Below, piece by piece: positions 36,230-46,318 of a stretch of DNA of 64,000 nucleotides (position 1 is the stretch's first letter; every line of letters starts with the position of its first letter). Source of the stretch: Desulfomonile tiedjei (GTDB taxonomy: Bacteria; Desulfobacterota; Desulfomonilia; Desulfomonilales; Desulfomonilaceae). The notes below the pieces were generated by a model. That model did not search any database and was not told the origin of the DNA. It was given only the letters and a program-made list of their open reading frames with translations. A program made the translations under genes and the position numbers. Location of the stretch: assembly GCA_016218715.1 (NCBI GenBank), contig JACRDG010000017.1:21387-85386 (forward strand), read 5' to 3'.

Positions 36230-36675
36230 ATGTGTTGCCCAGAGCTAGAGGAACGCGCAAGCCTTCCCGGCCGCGATTCAATGACTCGTCAATGCCTGCA
36301 CTAGCCTCGAATCTCGGTCAACAGCCTACCGCAGCGAGCGACCCTTTGCCGATCCCGAACCCCGAGGGCGACGCTCCAGCCCACGTGCAACTCCTCCAAA
36401 GATAATTGTTGACTGCTCGAACGGTAATGAATTAAACTTAACTCGCGATATGAGACCTTTCCTGTCGCTGAAAGGCCGGGCGTTCCGGCGACTTTGTAGC
36501 ATTGGCCAAGGCAATCCACGCTTTCTCGTGACCCGACAAACCTTCGACTTATTCTCCGACGGTTCGAGGACCCACTGAGGATTGCAGCAGCCGTGTCATC
36601 GCGGAAAGGGCGGTCAGAGGCTTCGGCTACCCGAGGGCTCCGGCTGCCTCACGAGTGCGTTGAAAAGAGGTAACG

Positions 36676-38148
36676 GTGCGAATTGTATTGGCTACTCCCC
36701 CAGCAGACGGGGAAAGTGACGGCAGCGTGGGCGGACTGCCTCCCCTGGGGTTGCTGTATCTGTATTCATCCGCGGCAACCTTGCCGGATACCGAAGTTCA
36801 CATTGTGGACGCGACTGTCGAAAACCTGAACACACCTGAAGCTGTCGAAAGAGTTCTTGCCCTTGAGCCCGACGTTTTCGGGGTGTCCGTGCTGAGCACG
36901 AACATCTGCCGAGGGCTGAAGCTTTTGAAAGGTGTGAAACAACGTTCTCGTTCGGTTACCACCGTTCTCGGCGGAGTGCACGCGACCCTGTTCGACAAGC
37001 AGTTGCTTGAGGAAACCCCTGAGCTTGACCTGGTAATGAGGGGGGAAGCCGAGCAGACTTTTGTGGATCTGTGCACGCGCCTGATGGACGGGACGGACAT
37101 CGCTGGCGTTCAAGGCCTCTCATACCGTCGCGGAGCCGAGATAGTCCGCGGAGAACCTCAGATTGTTGAAGACCTGGATGCGCTTCCGTTTCCGGATTGG
37201 AACGCCCTCGATCTGAGCAAGTACTTCCAGCGGTTCAGTGCGCTCCCACTGTGGGGGGTGCACAAGAGCGCCGCGGTCTTGACCTCCCGCGGATGCCCTT
37301 ACCGGTGCAGTTTCTGTTCGAGGATAACGGCTGACTTGGGCAAATGGCGGGCTCGCAGCGCAGAAAATGTGTTCCAGGAACTCGTGCAGCTCTCCGAGAA
37401 CGGCTTTACCGATGCCTTCCTGGTGGACGAGAATACCACCGCCAGTGTCAGCAGGCTTGAGAAACTCTGCGAGCTGCTGATAGAGCGCAACTTGGACATG
37501 CGATTCGCGTGTGACGGAAGTTTGCATCACCTGTCCGAGTCCACGTTGAAGTTGATGCGGAGAGCGGGTTTCGACGTGATCACCGTGGGGGTTGAAAGCG
37601 GCAGCGACGAGCAGCTCAAGCGCTTCAACAAGCCCGCAAATTCCAAGGCGCTTGCTGCGGGAATAAAGCGAGCGAAGAAGGCTCATTTCTGGGTTCACTC
37701 CTTCTTTATCGCCGGCGGCCCCGGCGAAACAGCCTCGGATCACGAGGCAAGCAAGCGGTTCCTTTCCGAAGTTGCCCCCCACTCCGGCGATTTCCAGTGG
37801 CTGACCGTATTCCCCGGAAGTCAACTGTGGAACCAGTTTGTGGGTGGTGCCGCGACAAGGCCCCTGAGCGAATTGTCCCCTCGCCCGATCTATGAACTCA
37901 GTAAGGAGCCCGATGAAAACACGATACGATACCGGGTCAACGATCTCATTCGGGTATTCTTGAGAACATGGTTCCGGTGGAACCGTTTGGGTGAGTTCGT
38001 CGGTCTGATACGAAACAATCCTTTTGTCAGGAGATGGGCGGTGGGGGCACTGAAGAATCTGCCGCACTTCCTCAGGACGGCTCATGTCATCAAAACAGCC
38101 GCTCGGCTCCCGAGTTTCGATCCGGGCAAGTATATGGCCTTGAAGTGA
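36676..38148 (+). CDS. B12-binding-domain radical SAM protein
   Basis: 490 residues. The N-terminal part has the cobalamin-binding-type Rossmann fold (LGGVHATL region), then the radical-SAM cluster motif CPYRCSFCS, then a VGVESGSDEQLKRFNK segment typical of B12-type radical-SAM methylases and related enzymes, and a C-terminal helical tail. Start is GTG 36676 after AAGAGG. Substrate unknown; related proteins often modify lipids or secondary metabolites. It is a single gene flanked by long gaps. Confidence 0.9.
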   Translation: MRIVLATPPADGESDGSVGGLPPLGLLYLYSSAATLPDTEVHIVDATVENLNTPEAVERVLALEPDVFGVSVLSTNICRGLKLLKGVKQRSRSVTTVLGGVHATLFDKQLLEETPELDLVMRGEAEQTFVDLCTRLMDGTDIAGVQGLSYRRGAEIVRGEPQIVEDLDALPFPDWNALDLSKYFQRFSALPLWGVHKSAAVLTSRGCPYRCSFCSRITADLGKWRARSAENVFQELVQLSENGFTDAFLVDENTTASVSRLEKLCELLIERNLDMRFACDGSLHHLSESTLKLMRRAGFDVITVGVESGSDEQLKRFNKPANSKALAAGIKRAKKAHFWVHSFFIAGGPGETASDHEASKRFLSEVAPHSGDFQWLTVFPGSQLWNQFVGGAATRPLSELSPRPIYELSKEPDENTIRYRVNDLIRVFLRTWFRWNRLGEFVGLIRNNPFVRRWAVGALKNLPHFLRTAHVIKTAARLPSFDPGKYMALK

Positions 38149-38587
38149 TAGTGGAAGGAGCCGCCCGCAGCCGAGACTTCCTACAAGCCTCGTACCGCAC
38201 TTCTGAATCAGAGTTCGGACATATCATTCGTCAAGACGTTTTCCCGACTGGTGTGGACTGATCCCGTCATTCAGGGGTAGACCGGAATCCGGGGCGGTCT
38301 GCCTCATCGCCCCGCCACCGCTCGCGGCGGGTGACGGTCACGTCGGAAGAGCGGCAGAGATTTCTCCGATTCCCCGCCAGAATCCGTACGCCTTGGAATC
38401 GAACAACTTGCGGCTCCAGGAGACGTCAACCCTCCTTCCCATTCGGCCTTCTGCCAAAAGATGTCCTATGTTGACTTAAGTCAAGGCTCTCCCCTTCCCT
38501 CCCGGTTAATCTGAAAGACAAACGAGGCGTGGATCGATCGGGCCGGGCCGCATGGCCTGCCGGGAAAGTCCTCATGGTGTGGCAGTG

Positions 38588-38738
38588 ATACCAGTTCGCG
38601 ATTAAACAAGTGGTACTGCGGGTGGGCGTTCCCGGGAGGTCTCCGGAGCGCAGTCAGGCTGTGCCGTCCGTAGCAGAGGAGACCAGCCAGGAGAAGCCCT
38701 TGGTAGGCTCCTCGAATATTACAGGTTATAAAGCGAAT
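38588..38738 (-). repeat. Dispersed ~150-bp hairpin repeat, copy 2
   Basis: Inverted relative to copy 1 (9357-9508), with about 90 percent identity by eye. It ends five bases before the ATG of the kinase gene, so it forms the whole proximal leader of that gene. The internal inverted repeat is kept. Confidence 0.8.
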
Positions 38739-38742
38739 TTCT

Positions 38743-40224
38743 ATGAGTACCAATTACGTTTTCTTTGTCACTAATCTCAGTGAAGCAAAGGAGGCGGCCG
38801 CGGTGATCGGCGAAGCGGACATGCAGGCAAGAGAAGCCCTCTCCAGAGAGGACATTGAGTTTCTTATGCGAACGGAACTGCTGCGTGCCACGCCCGACGA
38901 AGCCAAAAGGCGCTTGATGGGGTTGCTGCTTCCCACTCAGGTCGCGGCGGGTGAACGATTGATAACCCAAGGCCAGGTCGGGGATCGATTTTGCGTAATT
39001 CAACACGGCACGTGCGTGGTAAGCCTGGAGAAGGACGGCCACCCCCATCCGATCGCTCGCCTCAAGGCGGGAGATGTCGTAGGCGAAATCGCGGTCATTA
39101 CTGGTGAGCACCGGAGCGCGGACGTCGTGGCCGAAACCGAAATGACCATGTGGGCGCTGCCCATCGACGATTTCAATGCACTGTGCAGCTCCTACCCGCC
39201 ACTCCTTGGGTTCCTCACCGAAATAGCTACGGAGCGCCTCTGCAAGCAGAAGATCACCGCCCAGCGCACGGTCGGGCGGTACACGCTCACTGAAGTGGTC
39301 GCAGAGGGAGGTTGGAGCATCGTTTACGAGGGTGTGCACTCCTTCCTCCATCTTCCCGTCGCGGTGAAGATGCTCAAACACAACATGGCCATGGACGAGG
39401 ACTTTTTTCAGCGGTTCCAAAACGAGGCGAAGATCATCGCAGGTCTCAATCACGAACATATCGTGAAGGTCTACGATATCGAACATGTGTATCGGACCGT
39501 CTTCATCGTCATGGAGCACCTTGACGGGGTCACGTTGAGGCACATCCTCAAGGAACGCCTCAGGCTGCCGCTCGCGAGGACCGTGCAGATCCTCCTGCAA
39601 GTGTGTTCGGGGCTGCATTACGCCCATCAGCACGGGATCGTTCATCAGGACGTGAAACCGGGGAATATATTCGTCCAGAAGGACGACCGCGTAAAGCTCG
39701 TTGACTTCGGCTTGGCTTCTCCCATAGGCGGGTGCTCGGACGAACTCCCGGGAACCCCTCATTACATGGCTCCCGAGCAGATCGAAGGCGATCCGGTCGA
39801 TCCGCGCACCGATGTATACTCGCTGGGCATAACTGCCTATGAGATGGTCACCGGGCGCCGGCCGTACCCTGATGACATCTGCGAAGTATTGCGCTACCAT
39901 ATAACCGCGCCGACACCGGACCCGCGGTTGCTGCATCCGGAAATACCTCAAGAGTTTGTGGATTTCATCGGTCGTGCCACTGCGAAAGATCCTGAAGCGC
40001 GGCACCAGAACATGTTGGAAGTACTCGAAGATCTCACCGCTCTCAACTGCTCGATCGGGGTCGGCCCGCCCGTAGAATTGAGAAAACGTCGCCGCATGAT
40101 GACTCTGTTCATGTTTTACGAAGACGATCGCCAGCTTGCGCTGAATCGATTGCTCGACCGCTTCAGTGAAGGATTGAGATCCCTTGGTGCAGAACTCAGG
40201 GTGGCGGACTTTGAAGACGTATAA
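38743..40224 (+). CDS. Cyclic-nucleotide-binding Ser/Thr protein kinase
   Basis: 493 residues. A cNMP-binding domain (about 55-170, with GDVVGEIAVITGEHRSADV in the phosphate-binding position) is fused to a Hanks-type kinase domain: VAVKML lysine, HQDVKPGN catalytic loop, VDFGLA (DFG) and APEQ. The usual HRD is HQD. No membrane segment. The next gene is a nucleotide cyclase, so the kinase may be switched by cyclic nucleotide made next door. GTG/ATG choice is simple: ATG 38743. Confidence 0.92.
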   Translation: MSTNYVFFVTNLSEAKEAAAVIGEADMQAREALSREDIEFLMRTELLRATPDEAKRRLMGLLLPTQVAAGERLITQGQVGDRFCVIQHGTCVVSLEKDGHPHPIARLKAGDVVGEIAVITGEHRSADVVAETEMTMWALPIDDFNALCSSYPPLLGFLTEIATERLCKQKITAQRTVGRYTLTEVVAEGGWSIVYEGVHSFLHLPVAVKMLKHNMAMDEDFFQRFQNEAKIIAGLNHEHIVKVYDIEHVYRTVFIVMEHLDGVTLRHILKERLRLPLARTVQILLQVCSGLHYAHQHGIVHQDVKPGNIFVQKDDRVKLVDFGLASPIGGCSDELPGTPHYMAPEQIEGDPVDPRTDVYSLGITAYEMVTGRRPYPDDICEVLRYHITAPTPDPRLLHPEIPQEFVDFIGRATAKDPEARHQNMLEVLEDLTALNCSIGVGPPVELRKRRRMMTLFMFYEDDRQLALNRLLDRFSEGLRSLGAELRVADFEDV

Positions 40225-40280
40225 CCATACGCCACAGGCGTACGCCGTGATGGGGCGAGGTGAGCGGCGGGAGGGACTGC

Positions 40281-41489
40281 ATGGCAATTAATACGGAAAC
40301 GGGTTCCTTGTACCAGGATCGTTTTGAAAACCTGATGCGAGTGGCTGAGAAGATAACCGCTTCCCTGAATATCGGGGACGTCCTGGAAGCGATTCGCGAT
40401 GAGGTGAAGAACACCATTCCGCACGCGAAGGAAGCGTGCCTGATCTTGACGGATACCGAAGCACCGACCTACACGCGTCCCTTACACTGCTGCGTAAAGA
40501 AGGAGCAGGTCAACTGCCACAACTGCAAACGTGCCAAAGACATCGTGAGCAAGGCGCTGGTCGGACCCGCTGCATTTCAGTGTATCCTGCAAGCGGACGG
40601 AGGTGACCCCAGCGGAGGAACAGAGCGGGAGCAAGAGATTTACGAGATCGTCCTCCCCATCTACGATGGAGGAGAGCCGCTCGGGGTGCTGAACGTCGTC
40701 ACGGACCAGGGCCAGACGATTACCGAACGCGACATGGTCCTGTTGCAGGACTTGACCAACCTGGCCACGAACACCATCGTGAACGCGAAAAAGTATGCCA
40801 AGATCTCGCGGGAAAAGCTCACGCTGGAGCGGATCATGGGTCACATCAGCCCGTTCCTCCCCGAAACCGTGAAACGCATCGTGGAAAAGAACCCGGAAGC
40901 CCCTGCATTCGACAAGAGAGAGAGTGACATTTCCATTCTCTTTCTCGACGTGGCGGATTACACGCGGATCACCGAGTCGGTTACTCGGGACCAGGTGAAT
41001 TTCATCATCGAGAAGTACTTTTCGAGCTTCCTCGATGTGATCTATTCCCACGGCGGCGATGTGAACGAAACGGCCGGTGATGGGTTGATGGCCATTTTCC
41101 AGGGCACTGTGGATGACCATCCGCTGCGGGCCGCAAACGCAGCCCTGGACATCCGACGGCGGACGGGAGAGATCAATGAGGAACTGGCCGGCCTCTTTTA
41201 CCCCATCGCGGTAAACATGGGGATCAACTCGGGCACGGCTTCCGTGGGGATGAGTAGATTCACCGGTACTTCAGGCACGCGAATGACCTTCACCGCGTCC
41301 GGCTCGGTGACGAATCTGGCATCCCGCCTCGCGGCTTCCGCCCAAGACGGAGAGATCCTCGTCGGCCCGGAAACCGCGCACCGAATTTCGGACAAGATGA
41401 CGCTCTTTTCAAAGGGGTCCATGAGATTCAAGAATATAAGGGAGACCGTTCAAATCCACAGTCTGGTCCCCCCCGTTCACCTGATATGA
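40281..41489 (+). CDS. GAF-domain class III nucleotide cyclase
   Basis: 402 residues: N-terminal GAF domain (about 10-180) with several cysteines (CCVKKEQVNCHNCKRAKD), then a class III cyclase domain with metal-binding Asp in ILFLDVADYT and in ETAGDGLMAIF. It would make cAMP (or cGMP) in response to a ligand or redox signal sensed by GAF. GGAGGG precedes ATG 40281. It follows the cNMP-binding kinase by 56 bases, forming a probable signalling module. Confidence 0.9.
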   Translation: MAINTETGSLYQDRFENLMRVAEKITASLNIGDVLEAIRDEVKNTIPHAKEACLILTDTEAPTYTRPLHCCVKKEQVNCHNCKRAKDIVSKALVGPAAFQCILQADGGDPSGGTEREQEIYEIVLPIYDGGEPLGVLNVVTDQGQTITERDMVLLQDLTNLATNTIVNAKKYAKISREKLTLERIMGHISPFLPETVKRIVEKNPEAPAFDKRESDISILFLDVADYTRITESVTRDQVNFIIEKYFSSFLDVIYSHGGDVNETAGDGLMAIFQGTVDDHPLRAANAALDIRRRTGEINEELAGLFYPIAVNMGINSGTASVGMSRFTGTSGTRMTFTASGSVTNLASRLAASAQDGEILVGPETAHRISDKMTLFSKGSMRFKNIRETVQIHSLVPPVHLI

Positions 41490-41535
41490 CTCACAGTCCC
41501 ACTTATCGCCCGCAACAGTCCGAATCTTCCCTGAA

Positions 41536-42015
41536 TCACTTGAAATGCGAGCGAGCCTTCTCATATGCCTGGCTGAGATCAGTCATGGCCTTGTCCACCC
41601 CGTCTTTGACTTCTCCCCAAGCCTGAGACGTGGAGTCGCGGAGCCCGGGCAGTTTCTTCTCCACGGCCTTCTGGCTCTTTATTAATTCATCCAGCGTCCC
41701 TTGCAGTTTGTCGCTAACGCTTTGCTGGGCGGACTGCGCCTTTTGTTTCAGGTCGTCAATTCGCTTGGTGAGGTCGGCAAACTGAGACTCTATTTTCTTC
41801 TCGTATTCCTGTTTTTGCTCCATGGTGTAGTCCTTTGCCGCATTCACGGCCTGTTCGGTCCGTTTCATGACCTCACCGGACGGCACCTCGCCCTGTTCCG
41901 AAGATACCGTGCCTTGAGCCGGAGCAGCCTTATCCTGATCCGCGGCCGCGGCGTTCCCCTGGAAGCCCAGGCAGAAAGCGATAACCATCACCAACGCCAA
42001 GAGAGAATTACGCAT
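41536..42015 (-). CDS. Exported coiled-coil protein, unknown
   Basis: 159 residues. Signal peptide at about 1-25 (LALVMVIAFCLGFQGNAAAA), an Ala/Gln/Glu-rich linker, then long amphipathic helices (about 55-150). Probably periplasmic or cell-surface. Start ATG 42015 is chosen because it places the signal peptide at the N-terminus. Function unknown. Confidence 0.7.
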   Translation of the reverse strand: MRNSLLALVMVIAFCLGFQGNAAAADQDKAAPAQGTVSSEQGEVPSGEVMKRTEQAVNAAKDYTMEQKQEYEKKIESQFADLTKRIDDLKQKAQSAQQSVSDKLQGTLDELIKSQKAVEKKLPGLRDSTSQAWGEVKDGVDKAMTDLSQAYEKARSHFK

Positions 42016-42202
42016 GTTGTCAGGTACCCCCTTTGCTCGGAGGTCGCGTTGTCTCACCGGGACGCACTGTGCCGCGACCTCCACGTTCTTCTGCATTCTA
42101 ATATAGTGTTTTCATCTCTCACGACAAGGGCATCGTCGGAATCGCCCGCTGAGCAACGCTGTGGCAGACCGTCTGATGCCCATACGCTTTCAAGGAACAG
42201 GC

Positions 42203-42285
42203 GTAGGATAAGGTGACCAACGGGAACCGCATCGTTCGAGGTTTTCTCTCGACAGATGCGATTCGCTTCGCTCACCACATCCTAC
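42203..42285. repeat. Extragenic palindrome, copy 1
   Basis: GTAGGATAAGGTGACCAACG and its inverted counterpart ending CTCACCACATCCTAC lie 83 bases apart end to end and can pair. A close relative is at 59529-59690. Typical REP-like repeat between genes, 170 bases before neuB. Confidence 0.7.
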
Positions 42286-42456
42286 GGGACCTTTCAAGGT
42301 GGTGATAGTCGAGGAGCCTCCCAGGATAAATCTGTCAGCAGTACGAGTTCTTCGATGGCTCAGTGGCATGACGGCTTCAAGCAAGCCTTGATTCACCGTG
42401 GGAGTTTTGAGATAAGTACTAGGGAATCCCTTGAAGGGCACGGGAAGGAGACAAGC

Positions 42457-43506
42457 ATGGAGCCCGTTCATCTGGGGCGATTTGCCATAGGTCCGGGAAT
42501 GCCCTGTTTCATCATTGCCGAGGCAGGGGTGAATCACAACGGCAATCTGGAAACCGCCTTGCGGCTAATTGACGCTGCAGTCGACGCGGGAGTCGACGCG
42601 GTCAAATTCCAGACGTTCAAGACCGAGCGAGTCATGTCCCGTTTTGCTCCCAAAGCCCAGTACCAAGTCAGGACCACCGGCGAGGACGAATCCCAGTTCG
42701 ACATGGTCAAACGACTGGAACTGTCGCTGGACGACCATCGGCAATTGATGGCTTACTGCAGGGAAAGAGACATCCTTTTCCTGTCCACCCCTTTCGACAA
42801 GGAGAGCGCCGATGCGCTGGAAGAGCTGGGGGTGCCCGCGTTCAAGATCCCGTCGGGTGAAATCACGTACCTCGAATTTGTCGAGCACATAGCCCGAAAG
42901 AGGAAACCTCTGCTCGTCTCCACGGGCATGGCAAATCTCGGCGAGGTCGAGGCAGCGGTGAACGCGGCCAAACGCGCGGGCAACGAACATCTGGTTCTGT
43001 TGCATTGTGTCTCGAACTATCCGGCCGACCCGCGTGACTCCAATCTGAGGGCCATGTCGTGCATGGCTGAGGCGTTCAAAGTTCCCATCGGCTACTCCGA
43101 TCACACGCTGGGGATCGAGGTGGCGCTCGCTGCGGTGGCGCTCGGAGCGTGCGTCATAGAAAAGCATTTCACCCTGGATCGCTCCATGCCGGGGCCGGAC
43201 CACGGAGTTTCCCTCGAGCCCGATGAATTGATCGACCTGGTGCAAGGTATCAGAAAAGTTGAGCAAGCTTTAGGGCACGGACGGAAAGAGCCTGCTGCCA
43301 GTGAAGCTGAAATCGCCCGCGTGGCTCGGAAGAGCCTTGTGGCTGCACGGGACATTCCTGCAGGCACGGTCTTGACAGACGAGATGGTAGCGGTCAAGAG
43401 ACCGGGAACTGGCCTTGCTCCGGCCCTGAAACCGTGTGTGCTCGGCCGCACCACTCGCTGGGAGATAGCAGAAGGGGATGTGCTGGGTTGGGAGATGATG
43501 AGGTGA
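42457..43506 (+). CDS. neuB: N-acetylneuraminate/nonulosonate synthase
   Basis: 349 residues. NeuB TIM barrel (FIIAEAGVNHNGNLE, KFQTFKTERVMS, KIPSGEITYLEF, GYSDHTLGIEVALAA) followed by a C-terminal SAF antifreeze-like domain (RKSLVAARDIPAGTVL). It condenses phosphoenolpyruvate with an N-acyl-mannosamine-type sugar to make a nonulosonic (sialic-like) acid. AAGGAG precedes ATG 42457. NeuC is in the same locus but on the other strand; no CMP-sugar synthetase (neuA) is visible in the window. Confidence 0.95.
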   Translation: MEPVHLGRFAIGPGMPCFIIAEAGVNHNGNLETALRLIDAAVDAGVDAVKFQTFKTERVMSRFAPKAQYQVRTTGEDESQFDMVKRLELSLDDHRQLMAYCRERDILFLSTPFDKESADALEELGVPAFKIPSGEITYLEFVEHIARKRKPLLVSTGMANLGEVEAAVNAAKRAGNEHLVLLHCVSNYPADPRDSNLRAMSCMAEAFKVPIGYSDHTLGIEVALAAVALGACVIEKHFTLDRSMPGPDHGVSLEPDELIDLVQGIRKVEQALGHGRKEPAASEAEIARVARKSLVAARDIPAGTVLTDEMVAVKRPGTGLAPALKPCVLGRTTRWEIAEGDVLGWEMMR

Positions 43507-43694
43507 GAACCACGGCCGTGGAGACTTGCTCACGAGCGCAATACGGCGCAATTATCCTCATTGACAGTCTTATCAGCATAGCGTACAGTGATTATGATTT
43601 ACCGGGGCCGGTTGCTCGTTCCCTCAGCAGGTTTAGATTCAGTGCTGCCTCCCTTTCGATCATGATTCCAGACTTCGCGTGAGCGCACGCGTCG

Positions 43695-45380
43695 GTGAGG
43701 GTTTCTCTAGTGGTCCGATTCAATGCCAGGGCTTCCTTCGCCTTATTCCTCGTTTTGTTCGGGTACATGGTTTGGCTGACGCTCGCCTTCTCACCTATAG
43801 CCTTTTTCGAACGGGATGGCCTTGGAATGCGCGATACCGGCACCTTCCTTCCGTATCTCCTTTCCACGGATAATCCTTTCCGCTCTGTTGTCGTCGGCAT
43901 TATGGCGCATATTGAGGGCCCTCTGCAGTATGTCTTTATTAATCTGTACTGTTATCTCATCGGTGATCTCCTTCCGCTAGACCCGGCGACTATGGCGTTC
44001 CCCAATGCGGTTTTTGCACTGGCTACCTGTATAATGGTTTTCATTTTATGCAGGAAGCTTATTTCGGTGCGTGTCGCTTACTGCACCGTACTGGCTTTTG
44101 CCCTATTTCCGTGGCTCGGGTTTACCATGAGGCAGCCATGGTACTTCAACTTATTCTCATGCATGCTACAGATTGCGACTTTCTATTGCTATATCCGACA
44201 CGTAACCGATCTCGATCGGCAGTCCTTCAGAATCTTGGCTCCCACCCTTGTCGCCACTTACTTATTGAATTGTCTGGACTGGCCTCCATTTCTTATCTGT
44301 CTTCTGTTCTTTTGCTCATTGTACTTGCGAAGGAAAATAACTGCGTTACTCTGGAACCCGTTCAACTTGATCCCCATCGGTACTGTTCTGGTCATGGGTG
44401 TCTGGAGCACTGCGGTAACGGCCAAACACGGCCTGTGGGGCCTGATCCAGTCGAGGTTTCTCTATCCTTTCTGGCGGGCATATCAGGGATCAATGAGTAA
44501 TAATCTCTCGGATTTTGTGGATCTTACTCTTTTTGCTTGGGGTCCGCAGTTGCTCCTCGCCCTCACCGGAGCCTGCATTTACCTGTGGAGGGATCGAAAA
44601 TCGGCAAATTATCCTGACCTCACCAGAAGCTTTCTCGACACTATGTGCGTCTGGCTCTTTATGACAGGGATAACTGTTGCAATTGGATCTCGTTCACCGA
44701 GCTACCTCTACGTAGTAGCCGTTCCTTCCGCGGTATTGGCTGGAATCGCCCTGTCGCATATTCGATCTTTGTTGCTCCTCATCCCTGTACTGGTTCTCAT
44801 GGCTGGATTTCAAATCACGTACAATATGAAAGAGGATCACTTGTGGGGGTTCAAGTCTGACACCAGAGCGAGGATACTTGCCGCTGCATGTTACCTGGTG
44901 GAACAGCGACCCGACTTGCTTACTGGGTCAAGAACACCGTTCGTGACCGCCTTTGAGGGAGAGGCTGCAGTTCAGTATGCGAGACCTGCGACAAGGTCTA
45001 TCCGAATTCCTACCCACCTCGATATCCCCTACGGCGCGCGAGACGGTGACTCAGCCCCTCACCCGTTTAGGTTCGCCTTGGAAGAGTACGGTCGTAAGGA
45101 GTTTACCCGACCATGGATCATCATGTCTACTGACGTCCTGCATCAGCCTTCGCGCTCGTTCGGCTTGCGACTTCTCGACGATCCTGACATCTCGTGGATG
45201 GCTCGGTTCCCAGATTCCAATGGTGAAACAATCTACTTGGGCGAGTATACCCCGGGTACATCCCGACCTGCGAATCAGGCTCCTTCAATGGACGTTCCCT
45301 CTCTGTCCAGACGGTGGCTCCGCCACTACGATCGACTGCGTTTTCTCTCGCATAACCTTCAGTACATAAACCACTTCTGA
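43695..45380 (+). CDS. Polytopic membrane protein, GT-C-type glycosyltransferase-like
   Basis: 561 residues with about nine to ten membrane segments in the first 390 residues and a soluble C-terminal domain. An acidic loop (ERDGLGMRDTG) after the first helix is where GT-C enzymes carry catalytic acids. Probably transfers sugars from lipid carriers, but no family can be named. The start is uncertain (GTG 43695 or GTG 43710). The gene is visibly more AT-rich than its neighbours, suggesting transfer. Confidence 0.65.
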   Translation: MRVSLVVRFNARASFALFLVLFGYMVWLTLAFSPIAFFERDGLGMRDTGTFLPYLLSTDNPFRSVVVGIMAHIEGPLQYVFINLYCYLIGDLLPLDPATMAFPNAVFALATCIMVFILCRKLISVRVAYCTVLAFALFPWLGFTMRQPWYFNLFSCMLQIATFYCYIRHVTDLDRQSFRILAPTLVATYLLNCLDWPPFLICLLFFCSLYLRRKITALLWNPFNLIPIGTVLVMGVWSTAVTAKHGLWGLIQSRFLYPFWRAYQGSMSNNLSDFVDLTLFAWGPQLLLALTGACIYLWRDRKSANYPDLTRSFLDTMCVWLFMTGITVAIGSRSPSYLYVVAVPSAVLAGIALSHIRSLLLLIPVLVLMAGFQITYNMKEDHLWGFKSDTRARILAAACYLVEQRPDLLTGSRTPFVTAFEGEAAVQYARPATRSIRIPTHLDIPYGARDGDSAPHPFRFALEEYGRKEFTRPWIIMSTDVLHQPSRSFGLRLLDDPDISWMARFPDSNGETIYLGEYTPGTSRPANQAPSMDVPSLSRRWLRHYDRLRFLSHNLQYINHF

Positions 45381-45439
45381 CCGGGACGACTGGCTCGGAC
45401 TCATCAGGCAGCCAACTTCTTACCCAACGATGTAAGACC

Positions 45440-46318
45440 CTACTGAAAGAGTGCCCGATGGATTTGAGAAACGCCTGCTTCCAAGGTTATGCTGTTACGA
45501 TGCCCCAGGTCGGTTCGGGCCCTGCTGTCGTCGACCCAATTGACGATGCGGCCGGGCTGGTCGGGCGACCCTTCGGAAACTACAACTCGCGCATCGACCT
45601 GTCTGGCGCATACTTCTGCCAACTCGAGGATCGTGGTTAATTTCTCGCTGCCAACGGTCCACAACCCTGCTTTTCCTGCGAACACAGCACTTGCAACGGT
45701 TCGTGCGGCATCGTCCACATGCAGCAGGGCAAACGAACTGATCGGAGTATACACCTTTATCCGGTGCGTCTCCATCCCCTCCGAGAGCAGCCGCGGGATC
45801 AATCCGGTCCGGTACCCGCCCCCGTAGAGTGAACTCAGGCGAAGGATAGTAAGCTCTCCGCCCGCGTAGGCCATCACTTCGGCCGCGTGCTCGGCACACG
45901 CCTTCGACGCTGCATACGGTCCCGCGGCCCAGGGTCTGATGGCGTCCCGTTCGGACTTGGGCCGGTCCTGCCATTCACCGTATACGATGGCACTTGACGT
46001 GAGTATCAGTCTCCTTACCCCTCGTGCCAGACACCAGTTAGTCACCTTCAAGGTCCCCATCACGTTGACCGCGAAATGGGCCCATGCTTCCGAATACGGC
46101 TCCTTCAGGCGGCCTATTCGGGCAGCGCAATGAACCACCACGGTTGGCGTGCAATCGGGCTCGGGAGCGTCTTGACCGAGGATGTTCCAGACGGAATCGG
46201 ACTCTTCACACGGGGTCCGAGTACAGGACCACACCTTGCAGGCGGCATCCCGCAACTGCCTCACGACTTCCCTCCCAAGCACTCCTGATGCTCCGGTGAC
46301 AAGTACCTCTATGGCCAT
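45440..46318 (-). CDS. NAD-dependent sugar epimerase/dehydratase
   Basis: 292 residues of the extended short-chain dehydrogenase family: GASGVLG nucleotide-binding loop, and YAASK catalytic Tyr/Lys pair with LTSSAIVYGE. Modifies nucleotide-linked sugars. It is the last of four leftward genes (neuC, PHP, ATP-grasp, this one) and overlaps the ATP-grasp gene by ten bases. Confidence 0.9.
   Translation of the reverse strand: MAIEVLVTGASGVLGREVVRQLRDAACKVWSCTRTPCEESDSVWNILGQDAPEPDCTPTVVVHCAARIGRLKEPYSEAWAHFAVNVMGTLKVTNWCLARGVRRLILTSSAIVYGEWQDRPKSERDAIRPWAAGPYAASKACAEHAAEVMAYAGGELTILRLSSLYGGGYRTGLIPRLLSEGMETHRIKVYTPISSFALLHVDDAARTVASAVFAGKAGLWTVGSEKLTTILELAEVCARQVDARVVVSEGSPDQPGRIVNWVDDSRARTDLGHRNSITLEAGVSQIHRALFQ

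Noticed and set aside
42256..42456. N-terminal extension of NeuB
   Set aside because: Covers an extragenic palindrome; NeuB proteins begin near ATG 42457, which has a good ribosome site.
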